A stretch of DNA of 64,000 nucleotides from Lichtheimia corymbifera B2541 (GCA_000697475.1 JNEU01001172.1:62001-126000), one strand, 5' to 3'. Shown: positions 1-13,286, counted from the stretch's first letter. The notes: generated by a model from the letters alone, not told the origin. Translations and numbers: made by a program.

Positions 1-3000
1 ATGATCCACCAACAATAGCGGTTAATCGTCCAATGGTTTCACTTGCTGCGTTGCGTAGATATGGATCCGGATGTGAAATAGCTTCCATCAGGATTTCTTG
101 CACTAATTGTGTCGCTCGTCCACTTGGAATCTCACATGTTGTTGCCTTTTTCTTCTTTGACATCATATTCTTGAATGCACCCAAAAGAGCCACCGTGACA
201 TTCACGAGCACTGCTGCACGCTTTGGTGAATTCTTTTCCACACGTGCATCCTTGACCACACTTGCAATATGTTCAAATGTCGATTCTTGTACAGGAGGTG
301 GTTGGCTCGGAAATATAGTTGCAAATAACTCTACACTGCTGTCGATATATCCAGTCGATGGTGCAACAGGATGTGGGACCATCATCTTGTGCTGTTCCTC
401 AGTAGCAAACGTCGTATAAATGTAAATTGGATCAAGCTCAGCCGATCCGATAATCGGTCGTTCAAGTAATTCCTCAATCCGCTGGAATCGATCTTTGGTG
501 ACCCATTCTTTGCTACGATTGCCTTCAGCAATATCATCCGTACTCGCTGATGTAGCCACGTCAATTCGATATCCTTGCATCTTGCTCGTAACACCATAGC
601 CATGTCCATCTGCAGAACTCCATACACTCACAAATTGACCAGGCACACTTGCAGTAACCTGGGCATGTGCTCCTGAGGATGGGGTGATCTTGTCAGGTTC
701 AATAAAGACGTTCACCGAGTTGCGCAATAAGCTCGTCAATGATGATTCATATGTGGATAACAAAGGTCGAATAGTGACAAAGGATTGGAAAATTCGTCGT
801 CGTAATGCATAATATTGATCGGTCAGTTTGATCTGGTATGGTGAGCACGGTGACAAGGTGGATGGTGAGAATGTATTAGGTGCCGTTGCAAGGAAAGCCA
901 GGGTATTGTTGAGGAGTGCAGCGACACGTTTTGCAATGTCGAGTGTAACAAGCGTGTTGCTGTTATGTACAAGAAAGCTGTAAATAGAGCTGATGGCACA
1001 TTCACGTGTGTGGAAAAGGAACGACCATTCAGGTTCTGCACGAATGGCATTAGCTTCCTTGCCAGTAGGCTTGGGTAATGCGTTCTTCCATAGCAATAGT
1101 AACTGCGGTAAATGCAACTTGACCAAGTTTGGCCCAAGACACATGAGTGCGCCCACAAGGATCCATGCCACCTGGATTTGTACACTGGCTACTTGTTGAG
1201 TCTTGCTGGGGTTCTTGAGAAGCTGTGTTGCAAGTGACATGGCCCGTGCACTGAGTTCAAAGGAGGTATAAATTGGCCGATCAGGGAAGACGCTAAGGAT
1301 AGCACCTGCAGTGTATGCATACGCCAAAGTACGCTTAAAGAGATCACTTGTAGCCGTTGGATTAGACAGGTTGGACAAGTCCTTCTCCAATAGATTCAAT
1401 GCTCGTGGAAGTAGATAGGGAAGATTGGAGGGTATTGAATGACACACACAACGAATGCACCAAGCTGCTGATGCTTGAACAGAAAAACTAGGATGGGTCA
1501 ACAATGTGAAAACTGGATCGGCAACAACATCCTATTATCCTTTGATGATAAGTACGCTTGATAGTTGAAGATAGCGTTATTCCACATTACCTTGACTGCA
1601 TTAGCTCCTCCTCCAAGTTCACATATCAAAGCAGAAATCAAATCCGTGGCACAAATCAATGCATGCTTGTTGGGTGGGGCTTGATTCTTCATTAAAGGTG
1701 GCCAACTCTTGACGAATTCAGACACCAGCAATTTGACTGCCATGGCTTGACCTTGTTCACTCAAAAGACGTTTGCCAATAGTATTGTGCAATAGGAAAAA
1801 GACTTGTGCTCTTGCAAAGGCTCCATCAGCGGCGACGAGATTGTGCTTTGTACCATCCAGTAACTCCCGTAAAACGTGCTTTGCAATGACGGCATAATTG
1901 GCTTCCACAAACTCTGTCCCAAGCAACACGAATAACGTAGCATACGTTTCAATAATGCCAATCTTGAATTCACGTGATACATTGGCCCGGTTGTAGTTGG
2001 TCGCCAGTAAACCAAGCATTTCATCCACACTCATCAATGTTGTCATGTTGGGTTGAACATCTGTAGCTGGTGTTGTGCTATCTTCTCCCGTAGTTGCATG
2101 CTTCACATTGGGTTTGTTGGGATCCACAGTTGCTGTTGTTTGGGTAAATGCAAGTAACGCAGCACACAAGGATGAAACGGCTCGTCGAACAGGAAATGTC
2201 GAATTGTCAAAGGCTTTGAGAAATGTCTGAAGCATATTTTCAACATCATGAGCTGTAAAGCTTTGTCGCGCATTTTGAATAACGGCTTGCATACACTAAT
2301 CCTTGATATGTTAGGCCATCATATCGCCACCCTCCCTTATCCACCTTCCATATTATATACCTGTGCACATGCTATCCGCATCACCAATGCTTTATCCACT
2401 AAACCATTGCGCAAATGTTTGGCGAGTTCTTTCAAGATCGGCTCTGTTGCAGCTTTGCCGGCACCTTTCAGCAACATAGTGAATGCATTGATAGCTTCAA
2501 GTCGTAACAGGAGAGGATTCTATCGGTTCCTGAGTTAATCGATCGGAATGGAGCGGAAGCAAAGCGGAATAGGATTCTCTTACATTGCTTTGCTTGATAA
2601 CTTTGGTAAGAATGTTGGCTGTCTCGGCAAACAATGAAAGCACCTTATTTCCACTTGCAAGCATGATAGCTCCTGTAGTTGATATTGCAGCTCTATATAA
2701 ATCCACTCTCATTAGCTTACAATATCTCCCATACCATACCATACCATCCATCCTTTTATCTTACATCCGTGCTTCTTTTTCAATGTTTTTGTTGGCACTG
2801 ATCAAACTATGGAGTGCTGTGACAGTATCAAAGAGCATCCTCGTATCGCCTCGTGTATAGAGAAGTACAAAGCAACGGCCGATCAGGAAACGAATAGGAC
2901 GACGCGGCTTTGCTGTTGCAAGTGAAATGAGTTTGAGTAGAGTCTTCTCCAACTGAGGTTGTGCGCGTTTCAAGACGTCCTAGAGTAGCAGGAATGAGTC

Positions 3001-3197
3001 GTTATTGTGGTATAAAATGGGAAGGGGTTCCAAAGGGTGGTGGTGGCATGTACCAAATCGATAGTTTTGCATTCGCGTTCCACATGAGCTAGCCATTGAA
3101 GCAAATAGAGCTCTTGCTTGTCAGAGCTCTCGGAAGTCTGAAGTTTACGTTCATCGAGGGTGAAAATGTCGGGGATGCCTTGTGGGGAGGATGCCAT
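1..3197 (-). CDS. LAA1: HEATR5/Laa1-family HEAT-repeat trafficking protein (N-terminal part, runs off window)
   Basis: HEATR5 proteins (yeast Laa1, human HEATR5A/B) are giant HEAT-repeat proteins that work with the AP-1 clathrin adaptor in trans-Golgi/endosome traffic. The ATG at 3197 opens a short exon ending near 3053. Further exons lie at about 2979-2767, 2705-2584, 2522-2366 and 2297-1600, and one long exon runs to base 1 with no stop. The early exons align with the HEATR5 N-terminus (KPRRPIRFLIGRCFVLLYTRGDT, then a segment with LFAETANILTKVI). Near the window edge, RNAASETIGRLTAIVGG matches the HEATR5 block 'LRCAAGEALGRMAQVVGE'. Helical repeats occur throughout. 'MASSPQGIPD' is the only in-frame ATG before the first exon. 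The C-terminus lies outside the window. I am confident of the family and less so of each exon edge. Confidence 0.8.
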
Positions 3198-4268
3198 CCC
3201 AGTCGTCGAGTAGAGAGTTAACGAGTGAAAGCTGGTTGCACTGAGAGAAACGTCGTTCGTCCAAGCATGGCTCACAAGGCTTTGATTTTACATCTCAGCT
3301 CTCTCTCTGTGTCTAGTAAAGGGACATCCACGTGAGCTTACCCTATCACAATAAAAGCGTTCTACACAATGGCAGATATGCCTTGGGTTGTTATGGTTTT
3401 CTTCTTATGGTGTGGTTGTCATTCTCTTGTTCATATCTCATTTCCCACACATACGCATGTTCAGAAATATATGTACTGCATAAAAATGAAGTCAAGTCTT
3501 GCTGCTGTTTATATCGCCTGGACTGCTTCAATCGATGGTACACCAACCTTTCATGCCCGACAAAACCATACAAGCTATGTACTAGTTAATGATGGCCTTA
3601 AATCACCGATTCATCATCATCCAAATCAAGGCCTCCAACCGTCGTCATGACAACAACAAAAAAATCCTACAACACCCATCCTTTGCTTCCAATCAACGCC
3701 AAGGAAAACATTCATGATGACCTGACAACTGCTTTGAACCACTTATCAATCATGACCCCCTTTCCATCATGATCGCTCCAAACCATGCCCATCAATGAAT
3801 ACACCCTGTTACATACCAACTCCCATTTGCAACAATATCCGGTAGAGACGTGTGTGGCGTTTGCGCATGATACTTGCCCAAACTGGTAATTCCGATTTTG
3901 GGATCCACACGCTTGCCATAGCTTTCTATCATCTGCTTAACTTAACAAGGCACACACGTGTCATCACGACACCTGTCACGACTGGTCTATGCTTTGAGCT
4001 GATTAAGGATACATTCCTAGGCGTGTTGGGGAAATGGACCGGTACCCATATCATGCCCTTCCCTCGTTACATTGTTGTTGTTGTTGCATTGTTGTTGTGA
4101 GAATACCATACACAAAGCTGATAATCGATGGCCGCATGATCACGTATACACATACGACAATGCTCGTCTTTTATGTTACATGGTATCCGGAACGTAAATA
4201 AATCGAAACTAAACGACGCAATCATGTCCTTTCTCACTCCCCCTTACGGCCTTTCTCTTCCCAACAAA
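3198..4268. other. Intergenic region between LAA1 and VTC4
   Basis: This is the divergent promoter region of the Laa1-like gene (minus strand) and VTC4 (plus strand). It holds short open frames on both strands, none with recognisable protein features or splice-consistent extension. A short TTG-rich stretch near 4070-4097 is the only low-complexity sequence. I see no RNA gene here. Confidence 0.5.
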
Positions 4269-6653
4269 ATGAGATTCTCCCAAACTTTGAAAACTTCATT
4301 GTCGTCAGAATGGACATATTATTGTCTTGGTAATTATTACATTGGATAATGCCTTATTGTATCATAGCCTGACCATTGTATCCCAGCGTATGATGAGCTT
4401 AAAAGCATGTTGAAACAAGAGATGCATGAAGGACAAAGTACTTGGAACGAAGAGAAGGAATCGAGATTTGTTGAGCAACTTGAAAAAGAGCTGGAAAAGG
4501 TGCATAGTTTTCAGCGTGTCAAGCTGGGCGAGATCAACCGGCGTATTGATTCTGAAGCCCATGAAGTCGAAATGTTGTGCCGCAAACAGATGCCTGACGA
4601 AGACGAGTTTACAGCTTCGGAAATCGAATTAGGACACATCATTGCAGATGTGCATGACCTGGCAAAATATAGCCGATTGAATTATTCAGGTTTTCTATTG
4701 ATTGTCAAGAAGCATGATGTGAGTAGTTATACTACACATATTTTTCAAACAGCAACTCATTTTGTATATCAAGAAATGCACCCAATGGCTGCTCAAGCCG
4801 ATGTTTAGCGCTAGGCTCAATCGCAATCCTTTCCACAAGGAAAACTATGACGCCATGATAGTGAGGATTTCGACATTATACGATCGTGTACGTACCCGAG
4901 GCAGAGAACGTGGAGGAGATTCGGGTGCTGGTGGAAAGCAATCTGCCTTTGTCCGCAACACCACCAAATACTGGCAAGTGACCTTTGTGACACACAAGAT
5001 GATGAGGTTAGCTTATGCATCATCTATAATAGGGTACATCCTGACAACATCACCGAGCTCAAGTTGATCATTTTAAAGCATCTCCCGGTGCTGGTGTTTA
5101 ATCCAAACAAAGAGTTTGAGGCACAGGATTCAGCAATCACCAGCATTTATTTTGACAATGATGACTTTGACCTGTACAAAGGACGCATTGAAAAGAGCGA
5201 AGGTGCTGAAGCGATACGCATGCGATGGTATGGTGGCATGGATAACAACACAATCTTTGTGGAGCGGAAGACACATCGAGAAGATTGGACCGGTGATCCA
5301 TCAGTCAAGGCACGCTTCCCAATCAAGGAAAAGTACTTGAATGCATTTTTGCGTGGGGAGTACACAACCAGCGAATTGTTTTCGAAAATGCGTGAACAAG
5401 GGAAATATTCGAAAAAGGAGATCGATGAAATGCAGCAACTAGCAGAAGAAGTGCAATATACTGTGCTCACCAAACGACTCCACCCTATGACGCGTACATT
5501 TTATAACCGCACAGCATTCCAACTTCCAGGTGACGCTCGTGTGCGGATTAGCTTGGATACCGAGTTGTCACTTGTGCGTGAGGATAACATGGATGATCGC
5601 ATACGTGCAGGTTCCAATTGGCGTCGCACTGATATTGGTATCGATTATCCTTTCAAGCAGCTCCCAAATCAAGATATTTGCCGCTTTCCATATGCTATCC
5701 TCGAAGTCAAATTGCAAACGCATGTGGGTCAAGAGCCACCGCAATGGGTGGTGGATCTTATCAACTCGCATTTGGTTGAATCCGTCCCCAAATTTTCAAA
5801 ATTCATTCATGGATGTGCCACCCTATTGGAAGATAAAGTTAACCTGCTCCCCTTTTGGCTACCTCAAATGGATGTCGATATCCGCAAACCACCTGCAAAG
5901 ACGTTTTCTGGTGTCGCACGCCCTGCTATCACTGATAAGAAAGACAACGTTGCAGCTTGCAGTAGCAGCATCGCCTCGTCGTCTAATAACAGTGATGGAT
6001 CAAAACAACATCATGTGCAAATCAACATCGACAACAGCCCTTATGTGAATGACCCATTACAAAAACCGGCTTCAGCAGCAGCACCACCACCACCATTCTT
6101 ATTGCAAAACAAACAATCCTCACTGCAAGAGCCACAACAATCAACATTACACCAACAGTATTCATTGTTGTCACAGAGACTTGTTTCATTGTACATACGC
6201 TTGTTTCCGCATCATGCAAAAAATTGGCAAGCAACAGCAGCCATAAAGGATGGTGAAGCTCTTCCTTCTGACAGTAACAAGAAACGACGTCCACCAGTTA
6301 TAGCCAAAGCACCACCAGCCAAAACATTCTTTGCCAACGAACGTACATTCCTTTCATGGATCCAATTCACAGTAATGCTAGGAGCGCTCGCTGTGGGGTT
6401 CTTGAACTTTTCAGATGTCAGCGTAGGTCGTGTATCAGCTGTAATCTTCAGTGTGCTAGCAATGGGTATCATGGCATACGCTTTATATAACTACCATGAC
6501 CGAGCAAATCGTGTCCACAACAATGAGCCAGGCGAATACTCCGATAAATATGGACCATTGGTGCTGACTGGGCTAATGATAATTGCCGTTTCAGTCAACT
6601 TTTATCGTAAGTGGTGGTCATATTCAAGCGGGTGTGCTGGCTGTCCAATCTAA
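4269..6653 (+). CDS. VTC4: Vacuolar transporter chaperone 4, polyphosphate polymerase
   Basis: VTC4 is the catalytic subunit of the vacuolar complex that makes polyphosphate from ATP and threads it into the vacuole. Exons are 4269-4329, 4387-4718, 4774-4973 and 5033-6653, totalling 2214 nt (737 aa). The order is an N-terminal SPX domain ([15 protein letters not shown], which senses inositol pyrophosphates), then the VTC tunnel domain, then a C-terminal DUF202 membrane region of three helices from about residue 625. The tunnel core is nearly yeast-like: [54 protein letters not shown] (here TFYNRT) and ILEVKLQT, so the basic substrate-binding and metal-binding residues are present. That marks it as VTC4 rather than VTC2/3. 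Intron 3 (4974-5032) starts with GCAAGT; only this GC-AG splice restores W-V-H-P-D-N at the junction. A Ser/Gln/His-rich linker separates the tunnel and membrane parts. Confidence 0.95.
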
Positions 6654-7150
6654 CTTTTTCATTTACTGCTTAGTGCGCATATCCTTTGATGGTAGTGTGG
6701 AAAGGGATCATGGTAGAAGATGAGAAATGAGATCCAGAGTTCAATAGGAAGATGCATTTTGGCAACTAAAGCAGGTTCATGTGATGTCCCAGTAGTCGAC
6801 AATGGGATCTCGATAAAACGTGCTGAAACCCGGTTTTCATGATACACGCAGCGGAGAATACTATTCTGAGTAATGCGTGGTAGTCATTTGTGTCATTGTT
6901 GTGGCATAAGAGTGAATGATGATGCGACGTCTCGTGGTTGTAAGCTGGACCTATTGTTGTGTTATGATGTATCAGACATAAACCATGACTTGAATGTCAG
7001 CTAAGCTTATCCAAATATTTATCTCTGCTAATAGGCCACGCTATGTATTAGCATTTACTTCTTCTTCCCCGGCCAAAGTGAAACGTCAATCTAGCCATCT
7101 CTTTCATTCTTGTCTTCTATTGAACGTATCCATTATTCTAAGCAAGAAAA

Positions 7151-8784
7151 ATGTGCAACGAAGTTCAGCCATTGATACAGCAGCAACCATGTTTAACAAC
7201 TGTTCAGCCTTCATATGGTGCATCCATCATCGATGATGCAGAAAAAGAGCACAGCAACCCCTCCTCAAGGACAACGTCAACGTTGCTATCGGATTGGAAA
7301 AAGTACATCTCAAGCGAAATACAAATTCTTGCACGGATGTCTACCCCGATTATGCTGACATATACATTGCAAAATTCATTTGAAGCATGTGTGGTACTGT
7401 TATTCGGTCGACTTGGTGCCAATGAATTAGCGGCTTCAGCTTTGGGAATCATGATTGCTTCTGTGACAGGATGGCTAGTAGCCATTGGTGGCACCACAGT
7501 GCTTGGTAAAATATCAATCACCGATCATTCGTTGACAAAGCGGCTCTTAATGCTTATATGACCTTTGCGTGTGTGCAGATACCTTAGGTTCTCAAATATG
7601 GAATGCAGAAGGCGATACCAAAGAACATCAATTTGACAAGCTTCTTCAGCGATCAATAGTCGTATTGACGATCATGTTTATTCCTATTGCTATACTGTGG
7701 TGCATCACTGAACCCGTGCTCTTATCCCTTGGACAACATCCATTGGTGAGCCAGTTGACTCAAGAATTTCTCAGATGGTTGATACCGGGTGTGTGTGTAA
7801 TACAGCTATATGTGTGAATTTGGGTCATCGTCACTAACCAAGATAGTATTCAGGTACTCCTGCTTATATCGCATTTGAAGCAATGAAAAAGTACTTTCAA
7901 GTCACCAAGGGGAATAGTCATGTGAGCACCCTGATCTTGTGTATATGTCTACCATGCCACTTGCTGGTAGCATACGGCTTGGTGTTGCATTTTGGTTTTG
8001 GAGTTGCTGGTGCAGCCAGCGGCAACATTATCAATCACGCACTGGTTAATGTTTATCGGGATGCTGGTATATGCTGGTGGACGCAAGACAAGGCAATGGA
8101 TGACGATAATACGACAGCAAGACAAAGATGATGATGATAGCAATATAGCTGTATGGCAGATTGTGTCACGTGCGATACCAGTGATTCTTATGCTTGGTAC
8201 CGAGTATGTGGCATTTGACACAATGTCGCTTCTTGCTGGCACGATGGGTGATAAGGATCTTGCAGCCCAGAGCATTCTTACTATTGCCGATGATGTCTTA
8301 TCCACTATTCCTCTAAGTCTATCGATTGCAACTTCATCACGTGTAGCTCATTGGATTGGTCAAGGACTACCTGCACATGCATACCATGCATCTCTAGCCA
8401 GCGTGATATTTGCCATTGGTACAGGTTTAATATTGATGATTCCGAGGATCATTTGGATATCTGTTCTCGTCTGATATATCGGTGGTAATGCTAGTGCAAG
8501 GCATTCTTCCATGGGCTGCATGCATTCATTTCATTGATACTGTGGCAGGTGCCTGCAATGGAGCAATAAGAGCTGCTTCGCATGGGTCTTTAGTCTTCAT
8601 GGTACATATCGTATGCTATTGCATTATAGGGCTTCCAGTGGGTGCTGTATTAGCATTTGTACAAGATTTCGGTCTTGTGGGATTATGGATGGGTCTCTTC
8701 CTTGCACTATCCCTCGTCTCAAGCATCCAAGCTGTCATGTTGCTCAGAGTTGACTGGAAACATCAGACACACACATGTATATAA
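7151..8784 (+). pseudogene. MATE-family efflux transporter gene with two frame breaks
   Basis: MATE proteins are 12-helix multidrug/toxin-cation antiporters. Exon 1 (7151-7505) and exon 2 (7579-7811) join at GTTVLDTLGSQIWNAEG, the family's conserved 'ALDTLCSQA' region. A third exon starts at 7847 (YYSGTPAYIAFEAMKKYFQV). Inside this last exon the homologous reading frame shifts twice by +1: near 8020-8035, after GFGVAGAASG, into the frame reading TLSITHWLMFIGMLVYAGG; and near 8445-8455, after GLILMIP, into the frame reading FGYLFSSDISVVMLVQ. Neither shift can be an intron because only one base separates the frames. The rest of the MATE sequence is intact to the stop at 8782-8784. Either the copy is a young pseudogene or the assembly has two single-base insertions. 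Confidence 0.72.
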
Positions 8785-8866
8785 TATAATCAGTTTGTTC
8801 AATAAAAGCATCTACTTGACTCTTCTTACTCCTCTACTACAACACCCTCCACCCACACAAAAGAAA

Positions 8867-10453
8867 ATGGCATTCAACAACGACGACGATCGGGAATCTG
8901 CTTCTTTCAACGGCTTCATCTTTCAACATCCAACACAGCAATGGTCCTTTGACGTTGACAACTCCCATTCAGAACACCATTCAACAGACACACGCGAAGC
9001 ATCACCCAAGTCTTCCGTGGATCAAGACACACGATCAGTCAATGAGACGCCTGAATCAGCAGCAGCAGCAGCAGTTGACAAGCATAATACCGAACCCACC
9101 AAAGATACATCATCATCGCTTGCCTTTTCACTGAGCCAGATGCATATCAACTCGAATCCTTCTTTCCCACCTCGCGATAACACCAGGCTATTCAAGTATC
9201 ATTCTCGGAATGAAAGGGAATTACAGGCGTTTAGACGGCAACGCGCTCTCGATTTACAAAAGAAGGCACGTGAGAACCATAAAGCTTATCATCCTTGTTT
9301 GACTAACCATATATCAATATCAGATACGTGATACCAAGTTCAATCAGCATCGAAAGCAGCGATTTGTAATACCCAACGACGATGAGGATGAGGAATCTGA
9401 AGAAGCAAGTTCACACGATGAAGCACAAACATTGACATCTACCACCACATTGAAACGTTCACGCGATGATGACGATGATGGTGATATGGACGGTTCCAAG
9501 TTACTATGCTTCGATTCATATGCATCCACTTATAAAGGCAAAAACAAATCAAAGAACAAAAAGTCGGATCGGTAAGAAGCTAACCTAATACCAGGATTGT
9601 ATATCATGCTGATTTTATTTACTAGTAGAGATATCAAACTCATGTATGGAGAAACGCTTATTGATATGCCAGAGGACTGGGAAGCCAAGTGGATCGTTAT
9701 ACCTTATCCTAAGGGTAAACGCTGCATGGTCAAGGCTGGTAATGGTAAGTGCTTATGCATGCATCTTTTTCGCTTTCTTTCTTACTCTTGTGTAATAGGC
9801 AAATCCCTGTCACTTAACAAATGGGGCAAGTAGCGTGGAAATCGTCCGCTGGATACAATGTTTGATTAATACCGGATGAATCTTTCTAGGTCGTGTGCAG
9901 AAACGATTCCAGTCAATGCTACCAAACGGGTCAAAATCGGATGGGTAAGTGGCTTGATCACAAAGAAGAACCATGCTTAACAATTCCATATAGCAAACAA
10001 CATGGAAACAACTATAACGTGCTCGATTGTGTATACGATGGCATCCATTGGACCTTTTATGTTTTGGACATGCTCTGTTGGAAAGGCATAGAATTGGCGG
10101 AATGTGATACAGCCTTCAGGTAAAATTACTATACTCAATGTCACTCATTGTCACTGACTATTGTATTCAACAATAGACGATTCTGGTTGGAGACGCACAT
10201 GATCCCGGATGAAATGGATTCTCCTACACCTGAAAACATGTTCTACAAGTTCAAGACTTTACGGCCTATTCCAAGCAAAGATGTCAAGGAGATGCTGCTA
10301 AATCCAGACGCATACTTGAAGGGGCGAGGTGACACGTTCGAGATTGATGGATTGATGCTTTATCACCAAGATTTGATCTATACTGCAAAAGAGACGCCAC
10401 TTGTCAATTGGGTGCCTGTATCCGATTTCACATCATTGGCAAACGCTTTGTGA
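8867..10453 (+). CDS. SNUPN: Snurportin-1-like m3G-cap binding import adaptor
   Basis: Snurportin binds the trimethylguanosine cap of spliceosomal snRNPs and carries them into the nucleus through importin beta. Exons are 8867-9265, 9324-9571, 9629-9744, 9799-9825, 9890-9944, 9994-10119 and 10177-10453 (1248 nt, 415 aa). The N-terminus is acidic and low-complexity, followed by a basic importin-beta-binding-like segment (ERELQAFRRQRALDLQKK), an Asp/Glu-rich region and the cap-binding domain. The latter shows PEDWEAKWIVIPYPKGKRC, NNYNVLDCVYDG, FYVLDMLCWKG and FEIDGLMLYHQ, all matching snurportin. Intron 4 (9826-9889) has a GCAAGT donor, and intron 1 (9266-9323) appears to use GCACGT. Both are needed for the frame, and the exon sum is an exact codon multiple. 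Budding yeast lacks this gene. Confidence 0.87.
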
Positions 10454-11792
10454 ACACCAACACATCAGCAGCTTTCGACGCTTGCTACTTGCTACTACGA
10501 CCGAATCCAACCATCCTATTGCTCTTTGCTTAGCACATTTAGCTACGATCACTACCACCATTACCCACAATTATGCAGCAATCATTGTACATTTCTATAA
10601 TTGATGAGCAATAACATTACACAATGACAACCACCCATTATCAAAGCATCACCTTATCTGGCTTGATTGCCTATTTTGCATGACACATGATCCTTAAAAG
10701 TGCTGAAGCCCGGTGAATTAGCGACATAGGTAGAACTTGAAAGGGGATTGAACAATATTGGCTTGGGAAAATAGCATACCTATATCATCTCGCATTGAAG
10801 AACACTTTTTCCTACCAGTTCGGTACTTCTCAAAACACGCATGTTATCTTCTTTTTCAATGACGACTCCTAGTAATAGCTGTATTATGAGATACCTAATG
10901 CAAGAACATTAAGAAAATATATCCTGCTTTTGCCACACATCTTATCATAGTCTATACCTCATTTGGTCATATTTCAATGTCCTCATCGGCAATGAGGACC
11001 TCTTGGGCACATAAACTTGTGGAGACTGCCTTTTTAAAGATGCTGATGGCCGATGCATGTGTGACTTGACGCACGTGCAGCTTTTTTTCATTTCATAAAA
11101 GGTGCATGATATGAAAGGTGTGCTCGTCGTGATTGACCGGTGACACGGTCATCATGAAATCACAATTAGTGGTACATATCCAATGCATGTCAAGCGACAA
11201 TACTGATGTCCCTCTCGTGGCTAGTCTTCATATTTAAGAATTGTCAGGGGGCAACGGTAGCCACCAGTCATTATTCCAGGAGCTGGGCTTGTGCAACAAC
11301 AATAAATACTTGCATGCATGGGCGCGTGTCGGTGCAAAAGTTCTACTCAGTTGTCTTGCGGTCATTGTTTAAGGAGTTGCCTTATCATGTTAGCTATTGA
11401 GTGACCCATTCACCAGCTAACGACGATTGCAGGCAAGAGTGCCAAGATGTAATTAAGGTTGACTGGAAACAAGATTGCAAATTTATACTACACACCTGGC
11501 ATGTTTCATTGTCTGCGTGTGTGCTTTCGTTGTATCGTCGCGAGTAACATGAAATGCAATAAAAGGAAAGTGAAGGACACAAAAAACCTTGTTCCTGCAT
11601 CATGCTCGCCAAGCAGCGAGGCATTTACTTTTGCCGCATCATTTCTCCTTGATTCACAAGCTCAGCCGTTGTTGGGTACAAAAACCGGAGATGTATAAAA
11701 ACAGGCACATATAAACATGCCCCCGATTTTGCTACTTTTTTTCTTTCTGCTTCAATTTTCGCCCACTTCTTTGTGACACACACGCACGCCGA
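10454..11792. other. Intergenic region, snurportin to SGNH hydrolase
   Basis: The region is AT-rich with no frame that can be joined into a recognisable protein. A TATA-like run (ATGTATAAAAACAGG) at about 11690-11704 lies roughly 95 bp before the hydrolase start and is a plausible core promoter. I see no tRNA or other structured RNA. Confidence 0.4.
11693..11703 (+). promoter_or_regulatory. TATA-like element upstream of the secreted hydrolase
   Basis: A TGTATAAAAAC stretch followed by a pyrimidine-rich run ending about 30 bp before the ATG at 11793 looks like a core promoter. This rests on sequence resemblance and position only. Confidence 0.35.
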
Positions 11793-13286
11793 TGAAAATC
11801 TACCTCCCAGTACTCTTTTCAGCTATCGCTTCCAGTGGAATATGGGTCCACGCCGCAGACAACAAAACATCAACCAATACGACATCCGATGACAACGACA
11901 ACAACGACACTATCTTATCCCCTCCACATAGATTTTGCGCAGATGATTTGGAAATGGTGTAAGAATCCCACTCTTTTAAGGCCCCAAAAACAAAAACACG
12001 ATCCTGATGTTTGTGTTTCTTCTCCATAATAGGTTTGGCTTTGACGATTCTTACACTAATCTAATGGGTCCAAAGGGAGATGTGTGGACGTGGAATCATT
12101 TTCAATCAAACGATTCAGTGCTGGATGCCCCTATCCGGATTAATGGTGTATGTTGATGCATCACCTCCTTTATTTATTCACTAGTTTACTGATGATAACC
12201 TCGCACAGACTACAGCCCATGGTCCTAATTGGATTGAGTACTTGACAAAATGCTACGAAGGCTTGCCACAAGATTGTGAACCACAGCTATTTGACGTTGC
12301 GTATGGCGGTGCCAGTGTAGACAGCGACCTTGTACCACCTGCATATACACACATTGTCGATTTCATTCATCAAGTAAAACAATGGAAAGAATACATCAAG
12401 CCAGCTGTGACGTGGAAGCCAGAAACAACATTGACGGCCGTATGGTTTGGGTAAGTGTCAGATGTTTTGGTTCCTGCATCACCGGGTACTATGTACTACG
12501 ACAGTATGTATCAGCCGACTAATGGCACATTACTACAGCATCAACGACGCTTTAAATTCATCGAAAACGAAAACATGGGTAAAGTCATCATCGAATAACC
12601 CTATTATTTCCATATTTTAACTTTATATGTAGATCGAGCTTGGCATCCTATTTAACAAGATCATGGACGTTTATAGCGAGCAATTGGTATGGTTCATATA
12701 AGCGCTATTCCGGTAGTATAGTAATGATCCAGTGGTGCTGACGCATGAAACTTATTGTAGGAAACCCTGTACTCTTATGGTATGCGCTCGTTCCTGGTTG
12801 TCAATGTGCCACCCATGGAGCATGCACCTGCCCATATTGGTAACCATACTATTGCCAAGGTGGTGAAATCTTTCAATGACTTGCTTCAAGCCCGTGTCGC
12901 CTTGTTCAACACCAAGCACAAAAACGAGGTCTTCGTTCACTACCTTGATGCACATCGACACTTCAATGAGTACCTCACCAATTCCTCTGGCCTTTTCAAG
13001 AACACAACCGGATACTGTGATGTCGACAAATGCGAATACCCAAATTACGAGTAAGTAACAACTGCTGATCTCCTATGTATTTTTCATTAACATGTTTCAA
13101 ACATCATTGTAGATATTTCTGGATGAGTAAGCATATGCAATTGAGGGTATTGCGCTGATAAGAAAAGAAGACTAATGCTTGATTTTCGTAGATAACATTC
13201 ATCCAATGTACCCTGTTCATAAGCTTTTAGCGGAGGATTTGAGCAAGGAGCTTAAGGAAGTTTCACAATGCTCTTCATTAATCTAG
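11793..13286 (+). CDS. Secreted SGNH/GDSL-type hydrolase (acetylesterase/lipase-like)
   Basis: Exons are 11793-11958, 12033-12147, 12209-12450, 12539-12578, 12633-12686, 12761-13050, 13113-13126 and 13192-13286. The first ~20 residues (MKIYLPVLFSAIASSGIWVHA) form a signal peptide, so the product should be secreted. SGNH blocks appear in order: block I FGFDDSYTN (nucleophile Ser, with the usual Gly-Asp-Ser read as Asp-Asp-Ser), block II VAYGGASVDSD (oxyanion Gly), block III WFGINDAL (oxyanion Asn), and block V NNIHPMYPVHK with the catalytic His. The family's Asp three residues before that His is Asn here. Fungal relatives include CE16-type acetylesterases and GDSL lipases; the substrate cannot be read from sequence. 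There are several N-glycosylation sequons and a short Cys-containing C-terminus. Confidence 0.8.

Noticed and set aside
33..419. Plus-strand open frame of 128 codons at the window start
   Set aside because: It is the antisense shadow of the Laa1-like gene, whose minus-strand frame matches HEATR5 across the same bases.
5001..5032. A 26-nt GT-AG intron in VTC4 instead of the GC-AG intron
   Set aside because: It is in frame but far shorter than any other intron here and inserts residues absent from VTC4; the GC-AG option restores the conserved W-V-H-P-D-N.
7922..8020. An extra intron to explain the first MATE frame change
   Set aside because: A GTGAGC donor exists at 7922, but removing this stretch would delete conserved helix sequence, and the two frames differ by a single base at the homology switch.
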